Of a stretch of 22,827 nucleotides of DNA, positions 15,362-22,800 are shown piece after piece. The stretch comes from an uncultured Bacteroides sp. (GTDB taxonomy: Bacteria; Bacteroidota; Bacteroidia; Bacteroidales; Bacteroidaceae): contig CAAFUN010000164.1 in the NCBI GenBank assembly GCA_900766195.1, positions 1 to 22,827 on the forward strand, given 5' to 3'. The stretch's first letter is position 1, and each line of letters opens with the position of its first letter. Both the position numbers and the translations under genes were made by a program. Below the pieces are notes generated by a model. That model was not told the origin of the DNA and did not search any database. It saw nothing but the letters and a program-made list of their open reading frames with translations.

Positions 15362-17308
15362 ATGAAAATAAATATAAATAAGAAATCGATTTCTAGCGTG
15401 CTTTCCGGTGTATCATTCCTTCTTTTTTCAATAAGTACTTTTGCTCAGAATAGTTCTGATTCAATTAAAATAAAAAGAGTTCTGGATGAAGTTACGGTAA
15501 CAGCCTCTCGGTTTACACTGCCTATTGCGCAAGTAGCAAAACAAGTAACTATCATATCAAAAGCCGAGATAGACCATGCTCCCATACAAAGCATTCAGGA
15601 TCTTTTCAATTATGTTGCCGGCATTGATGTTGTTCAGCGTGGAGGTCATGGTGTACAAGCTGATATTTCTATAAGAGGTGGATCGTTTGATCAGACTGCG
15701 ATTTTGCTCAATGGCGTCAACATCTCCAACCCTCAAACAGGACATCTCAGTTTCAACATGCCTGTCAATCTGAATGACATAGAGCGCATTGAGATTCTTC
15801 ATGGGCCATCTTCTTTCGTATATGGTGCAAGTGCCTTTTCGGGAGGAATAAATATTATTACCAAGAAAGAACCCGATCATAAAATATACGGCAAAGTTCA
15901 AGCGGGAGAACATGCTCTTTGGGGAGTTGAAGCCGGAGGAGGCTTTAAGGTAAGTAAATCTACCAATCAGGTTTCTGTTGGCTATAATAAATCAGACGGT
16001 TATATAGCCAACAGTGACTATCGGATATTAAATACTTTATGGCAAACTCATTTTAATGTGGAAAAGTCGGTAATAGATATCCAGCTCGGATACAATAATA
16101 AGAAATATGGTGCAAATACATTTTATTCTCCGCTTTATCCCAATCAATATGAAGAAACACAGTCTTATCTGGCATCAGTTAGAGGTGAGACAGGAGCTAA
16201 ATTAAAATTTATACCATCAGTCTATTGGAATCAACAGCATGATGTTTTCCAATTAATAAAAGGTGATGAGTCAAAAGTGCCATTTAATCACCATCGCATT
16301 GATGTCTATGGCTCTAATCTCAATCTCCAATACACATCTACTTTAGGGCTTACCTCTCTTGGTGCAGAGTTTCGTAACGAAGGGGTAGTGAGTACCGTAT
16401 TGGGTGAGGTTCTTAATAAACCGGAAGGAAAATATACAAAAGGAGTAGACCGTACCAATGTGAGTTATACTTTGGAACATACCTATCAACTGGATAAGCT
16501 CACATTAACAGGTGGTGTAATGGTTAACTATAACACAAGTACAAAAGGTAATTATAAATTCTACCCAACAGTTGGTGTGTCATTCAGACCTCTGGATAAT
16601 TTTAAAATCTACTCTTCTTGGAGTAAGGCTACACGGATGCCGAGCTTCACCGATTTATATTATAACACGACAACCCATAAAGGCAATATCGACTTAAAGC
16701 CGGAAGAATCTGAGTCATTTGATCTGGGGACAAAATATTACAATTCTTATCTTAGCGTATCTGCCACAGGCTATCTTATGCATGGAAAGAACATGATTGA
16801 TTGGGTGAAAAATGGAAATAAATGGCAATCTATGAATCTTGCTACCATCAATAAACAAGGATTGGAGATAGAACTAAAATTTAATTTATATGAGGCTTTG
16901 AGTTTCTTTTATCCAAATTCATACATCCAATTTGGATACAACAGAATGCATCAAGATGGCAACAACATATCAAAAGAACAAAGCTCTAGTTATGTATTGA
17001 ATTATCTGCGAGATAAATTCGTTGCACAATTATTTCTCCCTATATACAAGGATATACTAACTACTTCTTGTTATTTCAGATGGCAAAAGCGGATGGGCAC
17101 TTACGAAGACTATAGTCAAGGAATTGATGCGGTAAAATCGCCTTTCCCTTCTTTCTCAACGATGGATATTAAAACAAATTTCAAAGTCTCTACTAATTGT
17201 ATAATAAACTTAGATATAAATAACATTTACAATACTCATTATTTTGATATGGGTAGTTTGCCGCAGGCGGGATTTTGGTTGATAGGTGGCATTAGCTATA
17301 CCCTCTGA
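15362..17308 (+). CDS. TonB-dependent outer-membrane receptor (BtuB-like), biotin-associated
   Basis: A 648-residue outer-membrane receptor. A signal peptide (basic MKININKKS, hydrophobic core, cleavage near A28 in STFAQ) precedes a TonB box EVTVTA (43-48). The plug domain follows (about 50-175), with the typical VAGIDVVQRGGHGVQADISIR, ILLNGVNISNPQTGH, IERIEILHGP and SAFSGGINIITK segments. The rest is beta-barrel, with PSFTDLYYNT and NLKPEE-like DLKPEESESFDLGTKYY motifs. The size and plug resemble the BtuB/FepA class rather than the roughly 1000-residue SusC type, and no SusD partner is present. It is 12 nt after bioB and likely cotranscribed, so the substrate is plausibly biotin, dethiobiotin or a related vitamer. 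That is inference from context. Cobalamin or a siderophore remain alternatives. Confidence 0.9.
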   Translation: MKININKKSISSVLSGVSFLLFSISTFAQNSSDSIKIKRVLDEVTVTASRFTLPIAQVAKQVTIISKAEIDHAPIQSIQDLFNYVAGIDVVQRGGHGVQADISIRGGSFDQTAILLNGVNISNPQTGHLSFNMPVNLNDIERIEILHGPSSFVYGASAFSGGINIITKKEPDHKIYGKVQAGEHALWGVEAGGGFKVSKSTNQVSVGYNKSDGYIANSDYRILNTLWQTHFNVEKSVIDIQLGYNNKKYGANTFYSPLYPNQYEETQSYLASVRGETGAKLKFIPSVYWNQQHDVFQLIKGDESKVPFNHHRIDVYGSNLNLQYTSTLGLTSLGAEFRNEGVVSTVLGEVLNKPEGKYTKGVDRTNVSYTLEHTYQLDKLTLTGGVMVNYNTSTKGNYKFYPTVGVSFRPLDNFKIYSSWSKATRMPSFTDLYYNTTTHKGNIDLKPEESESFDLGTKYYNSYLSVSATGYLMHGKNMIDWVKNGNKWQSMNLATINKQGLEIELKFNLYEALSFFYPNSYIQFGYNRMHQDGNNISKEQSSSYVLNYLRDKFVAQLFLPIYKDILTTSCYFRWQKRMGTYEDYSQGIDAVKSPFPSFSTMDIKTNFKVSTNCIINLDINNIYNTHYFDMGSLPQAGFWLIGGISYTL

Positions 17309-17344
17309 TAGGATTATGGGAATATGTATTATGAAAGTCGCAAT

Positions 17345-18313
17345 CTATCTCCTTGCTTTATTGGGTAAATATCCATAGGTTTTCTGAAAAGCTACCGAAA
17401 AATGTTGAGCATGTTTATAGCCAACCGCCTCGGCAATATCGGTTATCGCGAGATTTGTCGATTTCAGCAATTCACTTGCTTTATACATTCTTTGCCCGGT
17501 AAGATATTCAAAGATCGTTTTACCAAACAATTCTTTAAAACCAGCCTTTAGCTTTGTCTGATTAATTCCCGCAGACAAAGCTAATTGAGGTATAGAAACA
17601 TGCTCTAAGTTTATATCTAAAATACTTTTTACTTGGTGTATGGCTTCTATATCCCTGCTTTGAAGCTTAGTGCGCTTTCTATTCTTGCAGTTATCAAGAT
17701 ATGACATTTGAAGCAGCAGTAACTCCATTACTTTAGATTCCAAATAGAGTTTCTTCAACTTGCCTATATAGTTTGTTCTGTCATTATACATCTCCGAGAT
17801 GATGGAATAAAAACGATGATCTTGTGCCAGACGGGTAAAGAGTATTTTGTTGTCCATCACACTATCCAGAAGTTGATGCTCCCCGACAAACAAATCAGCA
17901 TATAAGTTGGGATTAAGCGAAACCTCAAAGAAAGAACCCCGTTTGTTGTCTGTTCCCATCTGATACAAATATTCGTCTTGCTCTTCTTTAAAAAGCAAAC
18001 ACTCGCCACGACCTATATTTAGATTATTGTTACCCCTAGTGATGCAAGAGCCTAAAAGGCAGAAATGTGCTACAATCGCATCTTGTGTTGGTGATATTGA
18101 ATATGACTTTGTATCAACAGACGTGTATTTGCCCCATTTCAAATGAATCCCGTTCAAAAACACATTATTCAGTTCAATATCAAATCCTTCATTATCGGTC
18201 AGTTTATCAACTTGTTCTACTAAAAGAAACTTAGTGTCTGATGGGCCAATATGATAATTCTGAGAGTCTAGCGTCATACTGTAGTTCATAATACTTCCTT
18301 TTGCGTCATTCAT
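17345..18313 (-). CDS. AraC-family transcriptional regulator
   Basis: A 322-residue regulator with a C-terminal AraC/XylS double helix-turn-helix (about 225-322): SIPQLALSAGINQTKLKAGFKELFGKT is the first HTH, and DIAEAVGYKHAQHFSVAFQKTYGYLP is the second with the conserved family motif. The first half is a ligand-binding or dimerisation domain of unknown specificity. The KLKAGFKELFG wording resembles PchR-type regulators of iron-siderophore genes, from memory. It is divergently encoded from an MFS exporter and convergent with the TonB receptor, so it probably controls the exporter. The start is uncertain: ATGs at 18313, 18289 and 18277 are all possible, and the two upstream ones each follow one copy of a duplicated GGAAGT segment. 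Confidence 0.88.
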   Translation of the reverse strand: MNDAKGSIMNYSMTLDSQNYHIGPSDTKFLLVEQVDKLTDNEGFDIELNNVFLNGIHLKWGKYTSVDTKSYSISPTQDAIVAHFCLLGSCITRGNNNLNIGRGECLLFKEEQDEYLYQMGTDNKRGSFFEVSLNPNLYADLFVGEHQLLDSVMDNKILFTRLAQDHRFYSIISEMYNDRTNYIGKLKKLYLESKVMELLLLQMSYLDNCKNRKRTKLQSRDIEAIHQVKSILDINLEHVSIPQLALSAGINQTKLKAGFKELFGKTIFEYLTGQRMYKASELLKSTNLAITDIAEAVGYKHAQHFSVAFQKTYGYLPNKARR

Positions 18314-18327
18314 ACTTCCTTTTGCGT
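18291..18327. repeat. 16-bp direct repeat, period 21 bp, at the araC/MFS divergent region
   Basis: ATACTTCCTTTTGCGT occurs exactly twice, at 18291-18306 and 18312-18327. The 21-bp period is two helical turns. It lies upstream of the MFS promoter and overlaps the predicted start of the AraC-family gene. It could be an operator, since AraC-family proteins commonly bind direct repeats. It could instead be a duplication of a start-codon region, because on the minus strand each copy reads AAAAGGAAGTAT just before an ATG. Confidence 0.85.
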
Positions 18328-18351
18328 ATGTACTTTATTCCTGAAATGTCT

Positions 18352-18369
18352 GACTTTTGTGCAAAGATA
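18352..18369. promoter_or_regulatory. Overlapping divergent -7 boxes for the AraC regulator and MFS genes
   Basis: On the minus strand TATCTTTG (18362-18369) matches TAnnTTTG for the regulator. On the plus strand GACTTTTG (18352-18359) is a one-mismatch -7 box for the MFS gene, giving a leader of about 35 nt. Only 2 nt separate them, so the two promoters probably compete. Confidence 0.45.
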
Positions 18370-18400
18370 ACTATTTAAAATTAATCTAAATAAAAGAGTC

Positions 18401-19777
18401 ATGCAAACAAAGAATAACAAAGCGTTAATTCTCATTATTCTACTAATAGCCACCATCCTCAGTCCGCTCGATTTCTATATTGTCAATTTGTCTCTTACGC
18501 CTATCCAGAAAGGGCTAGGAGCAACAGCAGGGCAGTTGCAGATGATTGTATCTTTCTACACCTGCGTCTATGCCATCTTTCAAATCACAGGAGGACGGTT
18601 GGGCGATTTATTGGGTAGGAAGCAGATGTTTATGACCGGACTTATGGGATTTATCTTAGCGTCTGCCATGTGTGGTTTGGCTACAAGCATTACCGTGATG
18701 ATTGTGGGGCGTGTAATACAAGGCATATCGGGTGCTATTATGGCTCCTCAGGTCTTAGCTATTATTCATGTCACTTTCAGTGAAAAAGAAAAAACACGGG
18801 TGATGGCATTATACAGCTTTACATTTGGATTAGCTGCCGTTCTTGGTCAGTATCTAGGAGGGCTGCTTATTTCATGCAATATTTTAGGATTGGGCTGGCG
18901 GATAATCTTCCTGATGAATATCCCAATTGGCTGCCTGGCTTGGATTGGTGCAGCCTTTTTACTTCCTAATGCGCCTAAAGAATCCGTCGAGAAGATAGAC
19001 GCATTTGGCATTGCACTACTCTCTTTAGCTCTAGGCTTAATAGTCTATCCATTAACTCTCATAGCCGAGAATGGCTGGAATATTTCAATTATTGCCATGT
19101 TGCTGGGCAGCATCTTGTTCTTAATATCATTTGTCCTTTATCAGAAAAACATGATTGCCAAAGGCCGGTCGCCGCTGATTGATATAGCTGTATTCAAGTA
19201 TCGTAATCTGTCTATCGGGAGCATTGTGGCCTTTTTATTCTACAGTAGCGGCATCTTTTATCTGGCAATAGGCATTTATCTGCAAGAAGATCAACATTGG
19301 AATGCATTAGATGCCGGAACCGCTATTATACCCTTTGGACTAGGCTTTCTGATCTCCTCCTTATCTTCACCTACCATTGTTAGGCATATTGGAGATGTCA
19401 TATTGAATGTTGGCATTCTAACCAAAGCATTAGGGTTCCTCTTCATCATTTATAGTGTGTCACTCGTCAACCCTACTTCCTATTTATTCTATTTAGGGCT
19501 ATTCTTTGCAGGTTGTGGCATGGGATTAACACTATCCTCTATCGCCCGCATTTCATTGGCCGGCATTCCCCACAAATATGCAGGTCTGGCATCAGGCGTT
19601 ATCAATTGTGCTTTGCAAATAGGTTCGGCTATTGGCGTGGCAGGCATTGGGTCTGTATTCTTCTCGTTATACAAAGACAATGGTTATGCATATTCCTTTC
19701 AAATATCTTTAGCCATTGTTGTTGCATTGCTTGGTGCGGCTTGCTTCATTGCTTTGTTTATAACGAAGAAGAAGTAA
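18401..19777 (+). CDS. MFS drug/solute exporter, DHA2 (EmrB/QacA-like) type
   Basis: A 458-residue inner-membrane protein with about 14 hydrophobic segments, in line with the 14-helix DHA2 subfamily of proton-driven exporters. The TM1 region reads LSPLDFYIVNLSLTPIQ, with the acidic residue common in TM1 of DHA2. The loop 2-3 motif A is GGRLGDLLGRKQMF, and motif C-like AAVLGQYLGGLLI is in TM5. The central GRSPLIDIAVFKYRN loop is also typical of the subfamily. Substrate is unknown. It is divergent from an AraC-family gene across 87 nt, which is likely its regulator. No membrane-fusion or outer-membrane partner gene is nearby, so it probably acts alone in the inner membrane. Confidence 0.9.
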   Translation: MQTKNNKALILIILLIATILSPLDFYIVNLSLTPIQKGLGATAGQLQMIVSFYTCVYAIFQITGGRLGDLLGRKQMFMTGLMGFILASAMCGLATSITVMIVGRVIQGISGAIMAPQVLAIIHVTFSEKEKTRVMALYSFTFGLAAVLGQYLGGLLISCNILGLGWRIIFLMNIPIGCLAWIGAAFLLPNAPKESVEKIDAFGIALLSLALGLIVYPLTLIAENGWNISIIAMLLGSILFLISFVLYQKNMIAKGRSPLIDIAVFKYRNLSIGSIVAFLFYSSGIFYLAIGIYLQEDQHWNALDAGTAIIPFGLGFLISSLSSPTIVRHIGDVILNVGILTKALGFLFIIYSVSLVNPTSYLFYLGLFFAGCGMGLTLSSIARISLAGIPHKYAGLASGVINCALQIGSAIGVAGIGSVFFSLYKDNGYAYSFQISLAIVVALLGAACFIALFITKKK

Positions 19778-19854
19778 GGCGTGCTGTTGACAAGTATAAT
19801 ATTTCAATAACTTTTTTTGCGTATCTAGCCATGCCATATCTATCGTATTTTATG

Positions 19855-19862
19855 TACTTTTG
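19855..19862 (+). promoter_or_regulatory. umuD operon -7 box, 5 nt from the start codon
   Basis: TACTTTTG matches TAnnTTTG exactly and ends only 5 nt before the ATG at 19868. Transcription would start at or within a base or two of the start codon, giving a leaderless mRNA. No LexA-type palindrome is obvious in the 70 nt upstream. Confidence 0.55.
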
Positions 19863-19867
19863 TATTG

Positions 19868-20305
19868 ATGGAAAAAAAGAAAGCTCTCGAAATATATAAT
19901 GCAGAAGTGAGCACTGAGTTATCACTACCCATAGCCGACGGTGGAATAAAAGCCGGATTCCCTAGTCCGGCACAAGATTTTATGGATCTGGCTATCGACT
20001 TAAATAAGGAGTTGGTTCGCCATCCTGCCAGCACATTCTACGGTCGTGTTCGTGGTGATAGCATGCAAGATGCAGGCGTTTATGACGGCGATATCTTGAT
20101 TATAGACAAATCATTGGAGCCTCGCAATGGCGACATGGCAGTCTGTTTTGTAGATGGCGAGTTCACTATTAAATATATCAAAATAGAAAAGACTGTGATT
20201 TGGCTTGTTCCTGCCAATCAAAAATATGAACCAATCAAAGTTACAGCAGATAATGATTTTCTGATTTGGGGCATCGTAACCTATTCAATAAAAAAACAAA
20301 GATGA
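19868..20305 (+). CDS. umuD: UmuD-like translesion polymerase subunit (S24 peptidase)
   Basis: A 145-residue LexA/UmuD-family protein. In the family, RecA-stimulated self-cleavage yields UmuD', which pairs with UmuC to form DNA polymerase V. The cleavage site is Ala29-Gly30 (IKAGFPSPAQDF), the nucleophile Ser65 (VRGDSMQDAG) and the general base Lys102 (EFTIKYI). The spacings, 36 from cleavage site to Ser and 37 from Ser to Lys, equal those of E. coli UmuD (Cys24-Gly25, Ser60, Lys97). No DNA-binding domain precedes it, so it is UmuD rather than LexA. I use the ATG at 19868 over the adjacent TTG at 19865. Its stop overlaps the next start as ATGA. It is first in a four-gene operon. Confidence 0.94.
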   Translation: MEKKKALEIYNAEVSTELSLPIADGGIKAGFPSPAQDFMDLAIDLNKELVRHPASTFYGRVRGDSMQDAGVYDGDILIIDKSLEPRNGDMAVCFVDGEFTIKYIKIEKTVIWLVPANQKYEPIKVTADNDFLIWGIVTYSIKKQR

Positions 20306-20829
20306 TATTTCTGGAAACACCTCGCCTGATTCTCAGGAGCTGGAAAGACAGCGATCTGAAAATATTTCAACAGATGAATAACGATCCCATTGCGATGGAA
20401 TTCTTCTTAAAAAGACTTTCTTTCGAAGAATCCGAACTTTTTATGAACAGGATCAAACTAGAATTCAAGGAACGGAGTTATGGACTTTATGCAGTAGAGT
20501 TAAAAGAATCAAACGAGTTTATTGGTTTTACCGGATTTCACTTCACAGATATAGATACCGATTTTTCGCCTTGTGTAGAGATCAGTTGGAGATATGTTCC
20601 CAAAGCATGGGGATATGGTTATGCAACAGAAGCTGCAAAAGCCTGTATAGAATATGCTAAAAGGGAACTTGGGTTTAACGAGATTTATTCTTTTACCTAT
20701 ATTTTGAATAGACGTTCGGAAAATGTGATGAAGAAACTGGGAATGAAAAGAGTCGGTAATTTTCAGCATCCTCTTGTTCCGGACGAACATAAATTAAAAG
20801 AACATGTATTGTACAAATTAGAATTATAA
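20302..20829 (+). CDS. GNAT-family N-acetyltransferase embedded between umuD and umuC
   Basis: A 175-residue GNAT acetyltransferase of the RimJ/RimL type. It begins with the typical LETPRLILRSWKDSD, continues with GFTGFH and the EISWRYVPKAWGYGYATEA segment carrying the acetyl-CoA pyrophosphate-binding loop (W/R-G-x-G-x-A), and ends with the NRRSENVMKKLGMKRVG helix-strand seen in RimJ/L members. These acetylate protein N termini, amino acids or small amines, and the substrate here is unknown. The ATG at 20302 overlaps the umuD TGA (ATGA), and umuC starts 4 nt after its stop, so all three are translationally coupled. The same frame is open upstream to 20266 inside umuD, but the GNAT domain starts exactly at 20302. 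Confidence 0.9.
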   Translation: MIFLETPRLILRSWKDSDLKIFQQMNNDPIAMEFFLKRLSFEESELFMNRIKLEFKERSYGLYAVELKESNEFIGFTGFHFTDIDTDFSPCVEISWRYVPKAWGYGYATEAAKACIEYAKRELGFNEIYSFTYILNRRSENVMKKLGMKRVGNFQHPLVPDEHKLKEHVLYKLEL

Positions 20830-20833
20830 ATTT

Positions 20834-22084
20834 ATGTACGCCCTGATCGACTGTAATAACTTCTTTGTTTCGTGTGAGCGGGTTTTCAATCCCGCTTTAA
20901 ACAATCGTCCCGTTGTTGTACTAAGCAACAATGACGGATGTGTTATATCACGCAGCAATGAAGCCAAAGCATTAGGGATAAAAATGGGAGTTCCGTTTTA
21001 TCAGATAAAAGATCTCGTTAAGCAATATAATATGGGGGTGTACTCTACCAATTTCACTCTTTATGGAGACATGTCAGACAGGATCATGAATACATTACGC
21101 AATCTGGTATCTGATATTGAGGTATATTCCATCGACGAAGCTTTTCTTCATCTACACGGCATAGAGGATGTGGCAAGCTATAGCAGGCATATTGTCCGTA
21201 CGGTGATTAAAAATACAGGTGTTCCTGTCTCAATAGGTGTGGCCCCAACTAAGACATTGGGTAAGGTGGCCAACCATTTTGCAAAGAAGTATAAAGCATA
21301 TCATAATGTTTGTATCATTGATAGCGAAGAGAAGCGCATCAAAGCATTACAAAAAACGCCCATAAGTGATGTCTGGGGAATAGGACGCCGACACACAAAG
21401 ATGCTTGAGTATTATGGGATAAATACGGCGTATGATCTGACTCAAAAGAGCCGGTCGTGGGTGAGAAGTAAGATGACCGTAATTGGCGAACGCACCTGGC
21501 TCGAATTGCAGGGCACACCCTGCATTGAAAAAGAGGAGTCATCTGCTAAGAAACAGCAGATCTGTACCTCTCGAAGTTTCGGGTATCCTATCACAGCATA
21601 CAATAATCTGTTAGAGGCTATCGCTTCTTTAGCTTCTTTATGTGTGGTCAAACTGAGGAAACAAAAAACCGTTGCCAAAGCTGTTTACGTCTTTGTGCAG
21701 ACCGATAGGTTTGAAGAAGATGTATACAAATCCTCAAAGGTTGTTTCTTTGTCGTTCTATACATCAGATACTGCGGAGATTATAGGTTATTGCCGTCAAG
21801 CTTTAGATTCGATCTATTTGCCAAATCTTGAATATAAAAGGGCAGGGGTGGTGTTGATTGATATTATTCCCGAAGAGTATGCACTGCGGGATTTCTTCGA
21901 CAACAAAGACCGGAACAAACAGCAGCGGTTAAATCAGACGTTGGATGAGATAAACAAAAAGAATGGGCATGCCACCGTAAAGCTTGCCGTTGAAGGAAAC
22001 GGCTATAGTGAGAATGTTCGTCAGGAACATCTCTCTAGACGATTTACAACAAACCTCAATGATCTAATCGAAATTAAAGTTTAG
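20834..22084 (+). CDS. umuC: Y-family DNA polymerase, UmuC (Pol V catalytic subunit)
   Basis: A 416-residue translesion polymerase that copies past damaged bases with low fidelity when bound to UmuD'2. The palm catalytic residues are D6 (LIDCNNFF), D101 and E102 (YSIDEAF), numbered as in E. coli UmuC. SNNDGCVISRSNEAKALGI is near identical to the family consensus. The steric-gate position 11 is Phe, where E. coli UmuC has Tyr. A helix-hairpin-helix (about 175-215, VWGIGRRHTKMLEYYGI) and the little-finger domain follow. The expected clamp-binding QLxLF site near 351-355 reads LRDFF. It starts 4 nt after the acetyltransferase stop. The HD-domain gene follows 9 nt later. Confidence 0.95.
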   Translation: MYALIDCNNFFVSCERVFNPALNNRPVVVLSNNDGCVISRSNEAKALGIKMGVPFYQIKDLVKQYNMGVYSTNFTLYGDMSDRIMNTLRNLVSDIEVYSIDEAFLHLHGIEDVASYSRHIVRTVIKNTGVPVSIGVAPTKTLGKVANHFAKKYKAYHNVCIIDSEEKRIKALQKTPISDVWGIGRRHTKMLEYYGINTAYDLTQKSRSWVRSKMTVIGERTWLELQGTPCIEKEESSAKKQQICTSRSFGYPITAYNNLLEAIASLASLCVVKLRKQKTVAKAVYVFVQTDRFEEDVYKSSKVVSLSFYTSDTAEIIGYCRQALDSIYLPNLEYKRAGVVLIDIIPEEYALRDFFDNKDRNKQQRLNQTLDEINKKNGHATVKLAVEGNGYSENVRQEHLSRRFTTNLNDLIEIKV

Positions 22085-22093
22085 AAAAAAGAA

Positions 22094-22717
22094 ATGAAAG
22101 AAGTGATGGTTGAAGATCCTATAAAGCAAGCCATCCTGACAAAAGCTCAGGAGTATATCAAAGACACCTTTCTCAAAGAAGGAACGGGACACGATTATTA
22201 TCATATAGAACGAGTGGTGATTAATGCCCGAAAGATACTGGAGAGAGAGCAGGCAGATCCTTTCTTGGTAGAGCTGGCGGCTTGGTTGCACGATTTGGGC
22301 GACTATAAACTCCACAATGGGGTGGACAAGTCCGATGAATTAATCGGAGCATTTCTCCAATCACAAGCAGTTGAACAGCCTATTATAGACCGGATTGTTC
22401 AGATTGTTTCGCAAGTTTCTTTCAGTAAAGGAAATAAGCCATCCACTATAGAAGCTGAAATTGTGCAAGATGCAGATCGCTTGGATGCCATCGGAGCAAT
22501 AGGTATTGCGCGATGCTTTGCGTATGGCGGAAGCAAAAACCGACTTCTGTATAGTCCTGATGATAAAGAAAAAGGAGATTCAAGCATTCAGCACTTTTAT
22601 GATAAGTTGTTTAAGCTAAAAGATCTGATGAATACCGAGTCTGCTAAGTTAATAGCAGCAAAACGCCATTTGTTTATGGAGGAATATATTGCCGAATTTT
22701 ACAGAGAAGTTCAATAA
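22094..22717 (+). CDS. HD-domain metal-dependent phosphohydrolase (YedJ-like)
   Basis: A 207-residue HD hydrolase. Metal ligands are His37 (GHDYYHIERV), His66-Asp67 (AAWLHDLGDYK) and Asp128 (QDADRLDAIGAIGIARCF). The spacing and the DADRLDAIGAIGIAR segment fit the YedJ-like HD family, whose members act on nucleotides or other phosphoesters. The real substrate is unknown. The start could also be Met5 at 22106. It follows umuC after 9 nt, so it is probably the fourth gene of the umuD operon, linking a nucleotide-type hydrolase with translesion synthesis by position only. No terminator is visible before the contig ends, so further genes may follow. Confidence 0.88.
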   Translation: MKEVMVEDPIKQAILTKAQEYIKDTFLKEGTGHDYYHIERVVINARKILEREQADPFLVELAAWLHDLGDYKLHNGVDKSDELIGAFLQSQAVEQPIIDRIVQIVSQVSFSKGNKPSTIEAEIVQDADRLDAIGAIGIARCFAYGGSKNRLLYSPDDKEKGDSSIQHFYDKLFKLKDLMNTESAKLIAAKRHLFMEEYIAEFYREVQ

Positions 22718-22800
22718 GAATATTACCGATCCTCATTATATATTAATACTTTTGTTACTTGTTTTTTATAACGGTATTACATAGCCGGACTTCTCATACA
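22718..22800. other. Short AT-rich region after the HD gene; possible promoter
   Basis: This stretch has no ORF or clear terminator. TACTTTTG at 22747-22754 matches the -7 box TAnnTTTG on the plus strand and may serve a gene beyond the contig end. Confidence 0.35.

Noticed and set aside
19815..19824. TTTTGCGTAT shared between the araC/MFS repeat (18320-18329) and the umuD upstream region
   Set aside because: A 10-bp match in AT-rich DNA may be chance. Only one copy is present, and it is too far from the umuD -7 box to be a core element.
19778..19867. LexA/SOS box upstream of umuD
   Set aside because: No convincing inverted repeat is seen, and the Bacteroidota LexA motif is not one I can recognise reliably by eye.
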